DNA from: Commensalibacter oyaizuii
Lineage (GTDB): Bacteria; Pseudomonadota; Alphaproteobacteria; Acetobacterales; Acetobacteraceae
Direction: 5' to 3'
Length of the DNA: 64,000 nucleotides
Assembly: GCF_029953265.1 (NCBI RefSeq)
Contig: NZ_JASBAO010000001.1
Coordinates: 372,001-436,000 of the forward strand
The notes below the pieces were generated by a model. It saw nothing but the letters and a program-made list of their open reading frames with translations, made no database searches and was not told where the DNA came from. Positions within the stretch are counted from its first letter, which is position 1, and each line of letters begins with the position of its first letter. A program made the translations under genes and the position numbers. Positions 8,658 through 18,506 of the stretch are shown piece after piece.

Positions 8658-8715
8658 ATTTATACTTTTTTTATATATTTTTAAATAAATTTTACACTTT
8701 TTTTATATTTATTTT
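8658..8715 (+). promoter_or_regulatory. Two direct repeats resembling KdpE operator sites
   Basis: TATACTTTTTTTATAT (8661-8676) and TACACTTTTTTTATAT (8693-8708) are direct repeats 32 bases apart, about three helical turns. The E. coli KdpE site contains TATACTTTTTTTACAC, a very close match. They lie 50-100 bases before kdpF, where a KdpE-activated promoter is expected. Identification is by eye and from memory of the E. coli site. Confidence 0.65.
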
Positions 8716-8760
8716 CCTATGTTGAAGGACATATATGAATTTGATGAAAGTTTTCATTAT

Positions 8761-8850
8761 ATGTCTATTTTTATGGGTATTGCTTGCCTTTTAGCAATGA
8801 GTCTCGTCGGCTTTTTATTATATGTCCTTTATCGAGCCGAGGACTTTTAA
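8761..8850 (+). CDS. kdpF: KdpF small membrane subunit
   Basis: This is a 29-codon gene: one hydrophobic helix with M-G-I-A-C-L-L and G-F-L-L-Y-V-L-Y, then the characteristic R-A-E-D-F end. KdpF stabilises the KdpABC potassium pump in the membrane. Its stop is one base before the ATG of kdpA. GATGAAAG at 8743-8750 is a plausible ribosome site about ten bases upstream. The length and C-terminal R-x-E-x-F pattern match known KdpF. Confidence 0.88.
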   Translation: MSIFMGIACLLAMSLVGFLLYVLYRAEDF

Positions 8851-8851
8851 A

Positions 8852-10570
8852 ATGACCGTGCAATCAATTTCTATGTTAATTGGTTTTATGCTGATACTAA
8901 CGATATTGGCATACCCACTTGGAAAAATTTTAGCTAATATTGCGAAACCGACCTTTAAGATTAAGTTGTTATCAGGTATCGAGTACTTTATTTTCAAAAT
9001 TTGTGGGATCAATTCGAATATTTCGATGAATTGGCAGCAATATGGTATCAGTGTCCTTGCCTTTAATATCTTGGGTATTTTCTTTTTAATATTATTGCAA
9101 TTAATTCAGGGATATTTGGGATTAAATGTTAATGATGCCCGGGCTCCATCTTTATCCCTCGCTGTCAATACGGCTGTCAGTTTCGTTACCAATACTAATT
9201 GGCAGGCTTATAGTGGTGAAATTGGTGTCAGCTACCTTACCCAAATGTTGGGGTTAACTGTTCAGAATTTTTTGTCTGCAGCAACGGGTATAGCCGTCGT
9301 CTTTGCAATTATTCGGGGGTTTGGCTCTTCAAAACAAGATGCAAAAACATTAGGTAATTTTTGGGTCGATTTAACCCGCGTTACGATATATATATTGCTG
9401 CCTTTATCGATCATTGTTTCATTCTTTTTTATAAGCCAAGGGGTTATACAAAATTTGTCTGCCCCAGTTACGATAAACACTTTAGAAGGGGCATCGCAAA
9501 CCATTGCAATGGGACCAAATGCTTCTCAAGAGGCAATTAAACTCCTTGGAACAAATGGCGGTGGGTTTTTTAATGCTAATTCCTCTCATCCTTATTCCAA
9601 TCCGACAATATTAACTAATTTTGTACAGATGTTGTGTATTTTTCTTATACCAGCAGCGTTATGTTTTTGTTTTGGGAGTATGGTCAAAGATACAAGGCAA
9701 GGATGGGCGATTTACGCAACGATGAGCATATTATTCATAGTTTTTGCCAGTGCGTTATTAATTACAGAACAACAAACCAATCCTGTATGGGAACAAACAG
9801 GGTTTAATACGGTTTCATCCTCTACACAGACAGGCACGAATATGGAGGGTAAAGAGGCACGGTTTGGAATAACAGGATCCGCATTGTTTTCAGCTGTAAC
9901 GACGGCGGCGTCTTGTGGTGCGATTAATAACATGCATGATTCTCTTATGCCGCTTAGTGGTGGTATAACCATGTTGTTAATGCAATTAGGGGAAATCGTT
10001 TTTGGGGGTGTGGGATCAGGCTTATATGGAATATTAATCTTTATCATGTTAACGGTTTTTATTGCTGGTTTGATGATTGGGCGCTCCCCTGAATATTTAG
10101 GCAAAAAGATCGAACCTAAAGATATGAAATTAATTGCTATCGCAATGTTAAATAGTGCATTCATTATTTCAATTTGCACGGTTATTGCCGTTTTGACCCC
10201 ACAAGGGATCGCAGGAATTACCAACCCTGGGCCACATGGTTTTTCACAAATATTATATGCCTTCAGCTCTGCTGCAAATAATAATGGCAGTGCCTTTGCT
10301 GGATTATCAGCAAATACGAATTTTTACAATTTAATGCTGGCCTTTGCAATGTTTATGGGACGCTTTGGGGTTATTATTCCGATGTTGGCGGTGGCTGGAT
10401 CGTTTGCAATGAAAAAACGTATCCCTGCAACAGATAATATGTTTCCAACACATACACCGCTTTTTATCGGATTATTGATTTGCATCATTTTAATAGTGGG
10501 TGCTTTGACCTATGTGCCAGCATTGGCATTGGGACCTGTTATTGAACATATCCAGCTGTTTTTTCATTGA
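8852..10570 (+). CDS. kdpA: Potassium-transporting ATPase subunit A
   Basis: KdpA is the channel-like, K+-binding subunit of the high-affinity Kdp pump, related to Trk/Ktr channels. I choose the ATG at 8852 rather than 8822: it lies one base after the kdpF stop, is preceded by GAGGAC, and gives the usual hydrophobic N-terminus. The product is then 572 residues. The selectivity-filter-like motifs are present, including T-N-G-G-G-F-F-N-A-N-S-S-H-P, A-A-N-N-N-G-S-A-F-A-G-L and G-R-F-G. About ten membrane helices are expected. kdpB begins 12 bases after the stop. Confidence 0.97.
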   Translation: MTVQSISMLIGFMLILTILAYPLGKILANIAKPTFKIKLLSGIEYFIFKICGINSNISMNWQQYGISVLAFNILGIFFLILLQLIQGYLGLNVNDARAPSLSLAVNTAVSFVTNTNWQAYSGEIGVSYLTQMLGLTVQNFLSAATGIAVVFAIIRGFGSSKQDAKTLGNFWVDLTRVTIYILLPLSIIVSFFFISQGVIQNLSAPVTINTLEGASQTIAMGPNASQEAIKLLGTNGGGFFNANSSHPYSNPTILTNFVQMLCIFLIPAALCFCFGSMVKDTRQGWAIYATMSILFIVFASALLITEQQTNPVWEQTGFNTVSSSTQTGTNMEGKEARFGITGSALFSAVTTAASCGAINNMHDSLMPLSGGITMLLMQLGEIVFGGVGSGLYGILIFIMLTVFIAGLMIGRSPEYLGKKIEPKDMKLIAIAMLNSAFIISICTVIAVLTPQGIAGITNPGPHGFSQILYAFSSAANNNGSAFAGLSANTNFYNLMLAFAMFMGRFGVIIPMLAVAGSFAMKKRIPATDNMFPTHTPLFIGLLICIILIVGALTYVPALALGPVIEHIQLFFH

Positions 10571-10582
10571 TAGAGGCCTATT

Positions 10583-12658
10583 ATGTTGCAACAAAATAAA
10601 CTGCTTACTGCTCAATCAGTGAAAGCAGCTTGTAAAAATGCTTTTTTAAAACTAAATCCGCTTGTACAAATTCACAACCCTGTTATGTTTATTGTTTATA
10701 TATGCAGCATTTTCAGTATTTTTTTATCGCTTCATAGCGTGATTATACACTCTGAACAAACTGGATTTATTATATCCATTACAATCTGGCTATGGTTTAC
10801 TCTATTATTTGCTAATTTTGCCGAAGCCATTGCCGAAGGACAAAGCAAAGCCCAAGCAGACGCATTAAAAGGTTTGAAACAAACCATTCAGGCTACTCGA
10901 TTATCTGCCCCACATAAAGACGCAAAATGCGAGGTAATCGTATCTAATTTGTTAAGGCAAGGGGATATTATCTTGGTTAATGCGGGCGAGATTATTCCCG
11001 CTGATGGTGAAGTTATCGAGGGGGTTGCATCTGTTGATGAATCGGCGATAACGGGTGAATCCGCTCCTGTTATTCGTGAATCTGGGGGTGATTTTTGCTC
11101 TGTAACGGGTGGAACAAAAATCATTTCTGATTATTTGATCATCAGGGTTATGGCCAATCCAGGGGAATCATTTTTAGATAAAATGATTGGTATGGTCGAG
11201 GGCGCAGAACGCCAAAAAACACCCAATGAGATTGCGTTAACAATTTTATTAGTAACCTTAAGTCTAATTTTCTTAGTGGTTATCATTGCGTTATTTCCTT
11301 TTACATTTTTCAGCGTTGAACATGCTGGTGCGGGCCATCTTATAAGCTTGACCGCATTAATTGCCTTGCTGGTTTGTCTAATTCCTACAACCATTGGGGG
11401 ATTATTGTCTGCAATTGGCGTTGCCGGAATGAGCAGAATGATGCAATCCAATGTTATTGCAACCTCTGGGCGTGCGGTTGAGACGGCGGGGAATATTGAT
11501 GTGCTATTATTGGATAAAACAGGAACAATTACTTATGGTAATCGCCAAGCTTCTGATTTTTATCCTGCGCCCCGATATCAATTATCTGATATCGCAAAGC
11601 AATCTTTATTGGCATCAAAAGCTGATGATACCCCTGAGGGAAGAAGTATTGTCGTTTTAGCTGAAAAAATACTTAAAGAACATCATATAGATCAAAATAG
11701 TGAAAAGGAAAATACAACATACACACCCATTCCTTTTACAGCACAAACTCGGATGAGTGGGGTTGATATTACAAGTGCCAGGGGAACAGTATTCTTACGA
11801 AAAGGGGCAGCCAATACTATTAAACGATACGTAGAAGATCAGGGTGGACAGTTTCCCCAAGCCATTCATAATCAAGTTAATAAAATTGCCAGCGAGGGGG
11901 CAACCCCACTTGTGGTTGCCTTAGATGACCAGGTGATTGGTTGTATTGCTTTACGTGATATTGTCAAACCTAATATCAGAGAACGGTTTAGCGAATTGCG
12001 TTCGATGGGAATTAAAACCGTTATGATTACGGGGGACAATGCTTTAACTGCTGCTGCGATTGCCTCGGATGCTGGGGTTGATGATTATTTGTCAGACGCC
12101 ACCCCTGAAAACAAACTGGCGCTTATTCGCAATTACCAACAACAGGGATTATTGGTTGCCATGACAGGGGATGGAACCAACGATGCCCCAGCACTGGCCC
12201 AGGCAGATGTTGCTGTTGCCATGAATTCTGGAACACAAGCCGCCAAAGAGGCCAGTAATATGGTTGATCTTGACTCAGATCCAACCAAATTGATTGAAAT
12301 TGTCAAAACGGGCAAGCAACTATTAATGACCCGTGGTGCCTTAACGACCTTTTCAATTGCGAATGATATTGCAAAATATTTTGCGGTTATTCCCGCTGCC
12401 TTTTCAACGGTTTTTCCTGCACTGGGTATTCTAAATATCATGCAGTTACATAGTCCTGAATCGGCAATTTTATCAGCAACTATTTTTAATGCGTTGATTA
12501 TAATTACGCTTATTCCCTTAGCTTTGAAAGGGGTACAATATCGGGCCGTCAGTGCCATCCAATTATTGCGTAAAAATTTACTGATTTATGGTCTAGGGGG
12601 CATTATAGTGCCGTTTGTTTGTATTAAATTAATTGATATGTGTTTGGCTGTTATATAA
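10583..12658 (+). CDS. kdpB: Potassium-transporting ATPase ATP-binding subunit B
   Basis: KdpB is the P-type (P1A) ATPase subunit that powers K+ uptake. The phosphorylated aspartate is D311 in [10 protein letters not shown]. Other P-type landmarks are D-E-S-A-I-T-G-E-S in the actuator domain (TGES), M-I-T-G-D-N and [12 protein letters not shown] in the P domain. Membrane helices flank residues 40-85, 210-290 and 590-690. Its 691 residues are typical. Its TAA overlaps the next ATG by one base (TAATG), so kdpC is translationally coupled. Confidence 0.98.
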   Translation: MLQQNKLLTAQSVKAACKNAFLKLNPLVQIHNPVMFIVYICSIFSIFLSLHSVIIHSEQTGFIISITIWLWFTLLFANFAEAIAEGQSKAQADALKGLKQTIQATRLSAPHKDAKCEVIVSNLLRQGDIILVNAGEIIPADGEVIEGVASVDESAITGESAPVIRESGGDFCSVTGGTKIISDYLIIRVMANPGESFLDKMIGMVEGAERQKTPNEIALTILLVTLSLIFLVVIIALFPFTFFSVEHAGAGHLISLTALIALLVCLIPTTIGGLLSAIGVAGMSRMMQSNVIATSGRAVETAGNIDVLLLDKTGTITYGNRQASDFYPAPRYQLSDIAKQSLLASKADDTPEGRSIVVLAEKILKEHHIDQNSEKENTTYTPIPFTAQTRMSGVDITSARGTVFLRKGAANTIKRYVEDQGGQFPQAIHNQVNKIASEGATPLVVALDDQVIGCIALRDIVKPNIRERFSELRSMGIKTVMITGDNALTAAAIASDAGVDDYLSDATPENKLALIRNYQQQGLLVAMTGDGTNDAPALAQADVAVAMNSGTQAAKEASNMVDLDSDPTKLIEIVKTGKQLLMTRGALTTFSIANDIAKYFAVIPAAFSTVFPALGILNIMQLHSPESAILSATIFNALIIITLIPLALKGVQYRAVSAIQLLRKNLLIYGLGGIIVPFVCIKLIDMCLAVI

Positions 12659-13260
12659 TGGTGGAATTGATGAAAAGCTTATTTCGTCCTGCATTGGGAT
12701 TATTTATCATTTTATCAGTGATTACAGGAGTTTTGTACCCTTTAATGGTGACTGGGATTGCACAAACAATCTTTCCCAATCAAGCGAATGGTAGCTTTAT
12801 TGAATATAAAGGACAAAAAGTTGGATCTGCTTTGATCGGACAGTCTTTTACAAAACTAGGTTATTTTTGGGAACGGCCTTCTGCAACATCGGAAAGGGGG
12901 TATAATGCTATGGCCTCTTCAGGGGCTAGCATAGCACCTTCTAACCCTGAATTATTAAAATCTGCTCAGCATTATGCGATGATTTTAAGAAATGCTGATC
13001 CTGATCATAATGCTTATATTCCTATTGATTTAGTTACCCATTCCAGCAGTGGTCTTGATCCTGATATCAGTATAGCTGCTGCACTTTATCAAGTTCCGCG
13101 CATTGCAAAGGCACGAGGATTAACCAAAGATGCGGTAAAAGCAGTTATTGACCAGCACAGCCGCCATCGTGTTCTGACAATTTTTGGGGAACCTGTCGTT
13201 AATGTGTTACAACTTAACCTTGCCTTAGATACGTTAATGTTAGCAAAGGATAATAATTAA
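12658..13260 (+). CDS. kdpC: Potassium-transporting ATPase subunit C
   Basis: KdpC is the single-helix periplasm-facing subunit that assembles KdpFABC and raises ATP affinity. The first 35 residues include the membrane helix, ending in Y-P-L-M-V-T-G-I-A-Q. Family motifs include G-S-A-L-I-G-Q, F-W-E-R-P-S-A-T, and D-L-V-T-H-S-S-S-G-L-D-P-D-I-S. Two starts are possible, ATG 12658 overlapping the kdpB stop and ATG 12670. The second gives an N-terminus (M-K-S-L-F-R-P-A-L) closer to the family. The stop overlaps the kdpD start by one base. Confidence 0.96.
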   Translation: MVELMKSLFRPALGLFIILSVITGVLYPLMVTGIAQTIFPNQANGSFIEYKGQKVGSALIGQSFTKLGYFWERPSATSERGYNAMASSGASIAPSNPELLKSAQHYAMILRNADPDHNAYIPIDLVTHSSSGLDPDISIAAALYQVPRIAKARGLTKDAVKAVIDQHSRHRVLTIFGEPVVNVLQLNLALDTLMLAKDNN

Positions 13261-15956
13261 TGGATCGTCCTGACCCAGACTCTTTGCTGCAACAATTAAA
13301 CCAGCAAGAACAAAAGGCTAAGCGGGGAAAATTGCGTATTTATTTTGGCGCTGTGGCTGGGGTTGGGAAAACATATGCAATGTTACGTGCAGCACAAGAG
13401 CTGCAAAAAAATAGTCATAAAAAAATTGTTGTTGGATATATTGAAACCCATGGCAGAAAGGAGACTGAAAAACAATTAATAGGATTGACGTGCCTTTCGC
13501 GTAAGAATTTAACTTACAAAGGGAAAATTATTCTTGAATTTGATCTGGATCAGGCAATAGCTATGAAGCCAGATATTTTATTGGTGGATGAGCTAGCACA
13601 TACAAATATCGAGGGGGGACGCCATCCAAAACGCTGGCAAGATATTGATGAATTGCTTTCGCATGGCATTGACGTTTGGACAACATTGAATGTTCAGCAT
13701 TTGGAAAGTCTTAATCATGTTATCAGTCAAATAACCACGATTTCTGTCTATGAAACGGTTCCCGATGTTTTTTTTGATTCAGCAGACGAAATTATACTAG
13801 TTGATACCACAACAGACGAATTGCTCCACCGTTTAAAAACTGGAAAAATTTATAAAGTTGAACAGGCAAGACGTGCCTTTCAACATTTTTTTCGCAAAGG
13901 GAATTTAATTTCTTTACGAGAAATTGCCCTTAGACGTACGGCAGATCGTATAAAATCAGATGTTAAAACATATCGTCAAGAACAATCTTTGCAAACGGTT
14001 TGGCAAACAGAAACTGGTATTTTGGCCTATTTGACTTATGATACAGATCACGAACACTTAATTCGTACAACTGCACGATGGGCACAGCAGTTGGGATGTG
14101 TTTGGCATATTTTGTTTATTGAGGCTGCACAGTATAAAAAAAAATCTATTGGAAAATATAACTATATACTAAAACAACTGCAATTTGCGCGTAGTTTGGG
14201 TGCGGTTACATCAATTATAAATGATGATGAGCCCGAAAACGCTATTATTCATTATGCATATAAACATAATTTAGCAAAAATTTTGTATATTCCTGTGATT
14301 AAAACAATTGGATCGTGGTGGAAAAAGGATTTAATTCATATCATAATGTCTTTGGCGCCTGAATTGGAATATATCCAAATCAGTCAAACAACCGTATCTG
14401 TTGGGAAAGAGGAAATACCAACGCATTCATCCTTTGTTTTATATCCCCAAAAAACGGTTAATATTAAAAAACGGCTTATTCCTTACATTTACACTGTTAT
14501 TTCCACAATTGCATTAGCAGTCATTCTATGGCCAATATCTTTTCATATTGACGGTGCGAATATTGTCCTATTCTTTTTATTGTTGGTAATGTTAAGCAGC
14601 ATTCGTTTTGGACGAAATGTGGGTATTTTTGCGTCCATTATTGGAATTCTAACGTTTGATTTTTGTTTTATTCGACCTAAATTCTCGTTAAATGTCAGTG
14701 ATTTACAATATCTTATTACTTTTGGGGTGATGTTGTTTGTTGGATCAATATCCAGTCAATTAATGGCGCATTTAAAATATAGAGCAAAGATTGCAAAAGT
14801 TCGTGAAAATCGTGTGCAAACCTTGTTCCAATTTGCCCGATCTTTGTCAGGTTTTTTAGAGTATGGGCAAGTCATTCAAAAAAGTATACAAGTTCTTACC
14901 CAAGAATTTGGTGGTAAAGCTGTTATATTAATGCCTGCCTCTGATGATCAATTATGCTTTAATGAATCCAAAGAAATTAATATGGCGATCGCACAATGGG
15001 CATTCCATCATAAAGCAGAGGCAGGTTTTGCGACAGACACGTTACCTAAACATCAATACCGTTATCTACCCTTAACTGCACCTGTCTCAATTCGAGGGAT
15101 CTTAGCATTATCCCCAAAGCAGCCTTACGATTTTTTAGTTCCCGAAAAAAAACAACTTTTGGATACGATTACTAGCTTGATTGCGATTGCTTTAGAGCGT
15201 ATTCATTTTGCTGATGCGGCACGTCAGGTATTAATTCAAGTTGAATCAGAACAATTAAGAAATACACTTTTATCTACTATCTCGCATGATTTGCGTACGC
15301 CACTAACCAGTTTGATGGGGCAGGCAGAATATTTAGTACATCATTATAAAGATCTTACATCAGAACAGCTTTACCAAAATTTAAGATCAATTTATGATGG
15401 ATCGCGCTCCATTCATGAAATGGTTTGTAATGTTTTGGATATGGCGCGTATTGATACTGGACATTTCAAAATTAATATAAGTTGGCAATCAGTAGAAGAG
15501 GTCATCGGCAGTGTTTTACATCAATATTCATCAAGCCACCCTGAAATTTATATTAAAGTAAATCGTCCATCTTATTGTCCATTGGTTGAATTTGATCCTG
15601 TTTTAATTGGGCGTGTTATAAATAATTTAATTGAAAATGCAATCAAATATAGTGATGAATCGCCAGATATTTGTATTGAGATTACCTATAAAGATAAACG
15701 ACTTTTTATTTCTGTATTAGATAGAGGGATAGGTATTGCGTTGGGGCAAGAGGTTTCTATTTTTGAAAAATTTAACCGTGGTAAAACTGAAAGTTCCAAA
15801 TTAGGGGCAGGTCTGGGACTAAGTATTGCGAAAACGATTGTTGAAGCTCATCATGGGAAGATCTTTGCATCACAGCGCATAGGAGGAGGAAGTTGCTTTA
15901 CGTTTTATATCCCTGCCAATCCAGAACCCTCTATTGAGCTTGAAGAGGCAATCTAA
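13260..15956 (+). CDS. kdpD: Osmosensitive K+ channel histidine kinase KdpD
   Basis: KdpD senses low K+ or osmotic and turgor change and phosphorylates KdpE. The 898 residues show the full architecture. An N-terminal KdpD domain carries a Walker-A G-A-V-A-G-V-G-K-T near residue 31. A universal-stress-like domain spans about 250-370. Four DUF4118 membrane helices lie at about 400-500, and a GAF-like region at about 520-640. HisKA follows with the phospho-acceptor H676 in I-S-H-D-L-R-T-P, then the ATPase N box N-L-I-E-N-A-I-K-Y and G-L-G-L-S-I-A-K. It begins at the overlapping TAATG with kdpC. Confidence 0.97.
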   Translation: MDRPDPDSLLQQLNQQEQKAKRGKLRIYFGAVAGVGKTYAMLRAAQELQKNSHKKIVVGYIETHGRKETEKQLIGLTCLSRKNLTYKGKIILEFDLDQAIAMKPDILLVDELAHTNIEGGRHPKRWQDIDELLSHGIDVWTTLNVQHLESLNHVISQITTISVYETVPDVFFDSADEIILVDTTTDELLHRLKTGKIYKVEQARRAFQHFFRKGNLISLREIALRRTADRIKSDVKTYRQEQSLQTVWQTETGILAYLTYDTDHEHLIRTTARWAQQLGCVWHILFIEAAQYKKKSIGKYNYILKQLQFARSLGAVTSIINDDEPENAIIHYAYKHNLAKILYIPVIKTIGSWWKKDLIHIIMSLAPELEYIQISQTTVSVGKEEIPTHSSFVLYPQKTVNIKKRLIPYIYTVISTIALAVILWPISFHIDGANIVLFFLLLVMLSSIRFGRNVGIFASIIGILTFDFCFIRPKFSLNVSDLQYLITFGVMLFVGSISSQLMAHLKYRAKIAKVRENRVQTLFQFARSLSGFLEYGQVIQKSIQVLTQEFGGKAVILMPASDDQLCFNESKEINMAIAQWAFHHKAEAGFATDTLPKHQYRYLPLTAPVSIRGILALSPKQPYDFLVPEKKQLLDTITSLIAIALERIHFADAARQVLIQVESEQLRNTLLSTISHDLRTPLTSLMGQAEYLVHHYKDLTSEQLYQNLRSIYDGSRSIHEMVCNVLDMARIDTGHFKINISWQSVEEVIGSVLHQYSSSHPEIYIKVNRPSYCPLVEFDPVLIGRVINNLIENAIKYSDESPDICIEITYKDKRLFISVLDRGIGIALGQEVSIFEKFNRGKTESSKLGAGLGLSIAKTIVEAHHGKIFASQRIGGGSCFTFYIPANPEPSIELEEAI

Positions 15957-15974
15957 CATATATGGGATATTGTT

Positions 15975-16673
15975 ATGGAAATTAATCACAGCGTTCTAAT
16001 TGTCGAAGATTCAGAACCCATTCGCCGTTTTCTGAACCAAGCACTAAAAGCTGAAAATTGGCAAGTATTTGAATGCGATAGTGTGGCGCGTGCGTTAATT
16101 GAAACGGCTTCAAGACAACCCAGTCTTGTCTTGTTAGATTTGGGGTTAACCGACCAAGATGGCAAAGAATATATTAAAGAGGTTAGGCAATGGTCGAATG
16201 TGCCCATTCTTATTTTAACAGCACGTCATGACGAAGAAGAAAAAGTAGCTGCCTTGGATATGGGGGCTGATGATTACATAACAAAACCTTTTGGTATCCC
16301 AGAACTGTTTGCGCGTATGCGTGCACAATTACGTAGGATAGCATTACCGTCAGTATCATCAGTCAATATATTTCAATTTGGGCCTGTTTGTGTGGATTTT
16401 AGCAATCGATGTGTTAAAAAAGGGGATGCAGAGGTTCATTTAACCCCAATTGAATACAAATTATTAGGCGAGTTAATTAAAAATGTTGGCCGCGTTTGTA
16501 CACAACGTCAGTTATTGCTTGCTGTATGGGGACCAAATTATATTGAACAGCCACATTATTTGCGGATATATATGGGGCATTTGCGTCAAAAATTAGAAGA
16601 TAATCCAACTAACCCCAAATTCTTGTTAACAGAGGTGGGAATTGGATATCGGTTGATCTCTAAATCAGATTGA
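15975..16673 (+). CDS. kdpE: Response regulator KdpE
   Basis: KdpE is an OmpR/PhoB-type response regulator that activates kdpFABC. The receiver domain (1-120) has the acidic pair E11-D12, the phosphoacceptor D55 in V-L-L-D-L-G-L and the K in Y-I-T-K-P-F. The C-terminal winged helix spans about 135-230, with H-L-T-P-I-E-Y-K-L-L and the V-G-I-G-Y-R-L end. Its 232 residues are typical. It lies 18 bases after kdpD. The direct repeats at 8658-8715 are the likely target. Confidence 0.97.
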   Translation: MEINHSVLIVEDSEPIRRFLNQALKAENWQVFECDSVARALIETASRQPSLVLLDLGLTDQDGKEYIKEVRQWSNVPILILTARHDEEEKVAALDMGADDYITKPFGIPELFARMRAQLRRIALPSVSSVNIFQFGPVCVDFSNRCVKKGDAEVHLTPIEYKLLGELIKNVGRVCTQRQLLLAVWGPNYIEQPHYLRIYMGHLRQKLEDNPTNPKFLLTEVGIGYRLISKSD

Positions 16674-16747
16674 TACCCAATGTTACGTATATTCTTTGTG
16701 GCTTATTCATTCAGTGTATTTAAAATAAATTTGCAATAATTTATTCT

Positions 16748-17530
16748 TTACATAGAGAATTTTTCACCTAAGTAAACGCGACGAACATCTTCATGTGCGA
16801 CAACTTCTGATGGAATCCCTTCCATTAACAGCTGACCGCTGTTCATAATATAAGCACGATCAATAATTTCCAGTGTTTCTCTTACATTATGATCCGTAAT
16901 TAACACACCAATCCCTCTGTCTTTTAGATGGGAGACAAGATCGCGGATTTCACCAACAGCAATCGGATCAATCCCCGCCAAGGGTTCATCAAGTAGGATA
17001 TAGTTTGGATCACTGGCAAGTGCTCTGGCAATTTCCAGACGTCTGCGTTCCCCACCTGATAATGACAAAGAAGGCGAACGACGCAAATGTGTGATACCAA
17101 ATTCTGCCAATAATCCATCTAAAATGGTGCGTCGTTTGTCATAATCAGGTTCTACCACTTCTAAAACAGACATAATATTTTGCTCGACATTAAGGCCACG
17201 GAAAATACTTGCCTCTTGCGGAAGATACCCAATACCTAAGCGTGCCCTTCTATACATGGGAAGTTTGGTAATATCGGCACCATCCAGTTTAATTGATCCT
17301 GTATCAGGTTGAACCAACCCCACAATCATATAAAAACTGGTTGTTTTCCCTGCACCATTGGGTCCCAATAATCCAACTGCTTCACCGCGGTGAACCCGCA
17401 AAGAAACATTTTGCACAACAGGGCGTTTTTTATACGTTTTTCCAATATTTTCAGCAACTAATCCAACAGATTCCGTGGGAATGGTGGCGTCATTATGATG
17501 AATATGTGAAGCCATAGGTGAATCATTCAT
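16748..17530 (-). CDS. lptB: LPS export ABC transporter ATPase LptB
   Basis: LptB hydrolyses ATP at the inner-membrane LptB2FG complex to drive lipopolysaccharide along the LptCA bridge. Walker A is G-P-N-G-A-G-K-T-T, the Q-loop Y-L-P-Q-E-A-S-I-F-R, the signature L-S-L-S-G-G-E-R-R-R, Walker B I-L-L-D-E-P-L-A-G-I-D-P, and the H-loop sits in I-T-D-H-N-V-R-E-T. The 260 residues include a short N-terminal extension of about 20. lptA lies 26 bases upstream in the same operon. It ends convergent to kdpE with no obvious terminator between. Confidence 0.97.
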   Translation of the reverse strand: MNDSPMASHIHHNDATIPTESVGLVAENIGKTYKKRPVVQNVSLRVHRGEAVGLLGPNGAGKTTSFYMIVGLVQPDTGSIKLDGADITKLPMYRRARLGIGYLPQEASIFRGLNVEQNIMSVLEVVEPDYDKRRTILDGLLAEFGITHLRRSPSLSLSGGERRRLEIARALASDPNYILLDEPLAGIDPIAVGEIRDLVSHLKDRGIGVLITDHNVRETLEIIDRAYIMNSGQLLMEGIPSEVVAHEDVRRVYLGEKFSM

Positions 17531-17556
17531 AATAATATTTTGCTTTCATGAATTTA

Positions 17557-18501
17557 TTATTTGTTCGGCTGGTTGGATTCATTAGGAACTACCAATCCTT
17601 GAACCCGTCTGCCTGGTGCTTCTGTCATATGGGCAATACCAGTGCGCATATTGATTATAGCCGCATGACCATTTAATTGGTTCGATCCACGGGTAATATG
17701 AACATTACCAACAACACGAGCAATACCTGTATTGGGTACGTACACACCACGATCACCCCTTACGGTTTCATTTTGTGTACGGACAACAACGTTACCAAAT
17801 GCGTTTACTTTTTCAAGTTTGCTGGATCGAGTAACGTCGTCAGAATTTTTGTTGTTATTGGCATTTGCGGGTTGGCTTTTTTGATCTGTTGGCGCGCTAT
17901 ATCCAACTAACACATCGGCCTTGATTCTGCGGCCATCTTTGATACTGGTAACAGTTGCATCCCCACGACCAACGGACATACGTGTTTGGGAATGGTACTC
18001 CATTGCATCCCTAGCCGTCATGATGTTTTGTGGTGTGGTTAATTTCATATTTTTACCCGTCAGGACAAGAGTTGCCTGATCAATATCATAAATGGCTTTA
18101 TCCCCCCAAGCTTGATCAGTATTGGTATAAATATGAACGTGACCATATGCATATAATCGATATATTTCGTTTGAACCCGAGCTGTCTTGGGTAATATCAC
18201 CGCTTTTTTGGTCGTCTTTCTTTTCTTCGGGTTTTGGTTGATTGTCTGCTGCGTTGGCTTTTTTACGATACATGGCAACCAAGCGATCAGCAGTAACGGT
18301 TACGTCCCCTCGAACGGCTTTGGCATGATCATAAGCAGTAACAGATTTTGCATTTTGATCCCAATTAAACCCACCCAAAGCAGTAACCGTTATTTGTCCC
18401 CCATGGGATAAATCTATATTTTGTGCCAATGCACCTGAAGCATATAATCCTTCACTCGTAAAACAGAGTAGTGCTAATAACAAAGCGTGCTTGTAGTTCA
18501 T
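17557..18501 (-). CDS. lptA: LptA/OstA-family periplasmic LPS transport protein
   Basis: LptA forms the periplasmic beta-jellyroll bridge carrying lipopolysaccharide to LptD. A signal peptide (hydrophobic residues 6-25, cleavage near A-L-A-Q) is followed by OstA-type segments: G-D-V-T-V-T-A-D-R-L near residue 66, G-H-V-H-I-Y-T, and a second repeat with G-N-V-V-V-R-T and G-N-V-H-I-T-R. At 314 residues it is longer than E. coli LptA. The extra length includes two charged, low-complexity insertions (around 92-110 and 210-228), as in other Acetobacteraceae-type proteins. It lies between lptC (5 bases upstream) and lptB. Confidence 0.9.
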   Translation of the reverse strand: MNYKHALLLALLCFTSEGLYASGALAQNIDLSHGGQITVTALGGFNWDQNAKSVTAYDHAKAVRGDVTVTADRLVAMYRKKANAADNQPKPEEKKDDQKSGDITQDSSGSNEIYRLYAYGHVHIYTNTDQAWGDKAIYDIDQATLVLTGKNMKLTTPQNIMTARDAMEYHSQTRMSVGRGDATVTSIKDGRRIKADVLVGYSAPTDQKSQPANANNNKNSDDVTRSSKLEKVNAFGNVVVRTQNETVRGDRGVYVPNTGIARVVGNVHITRGSNQLNGHAAIINMRTGIAHMTEAPGRRVQGLVVPNESNQPNK

Positions 18502-18506
18502 AGGGG

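Noticed and set aside
8619-8660. Upstream ATG to rescue the DUF817 start
   Set aside because: The frame meets a TAA within seven codons upstream of the TTG at 8618 and has no ATG, so no better start exists.
16674-16747. Terminator between convergent kdpE and lptB
   Set aside because: The spacer is AT-rich but I could not find a convincing stem with a T-run.
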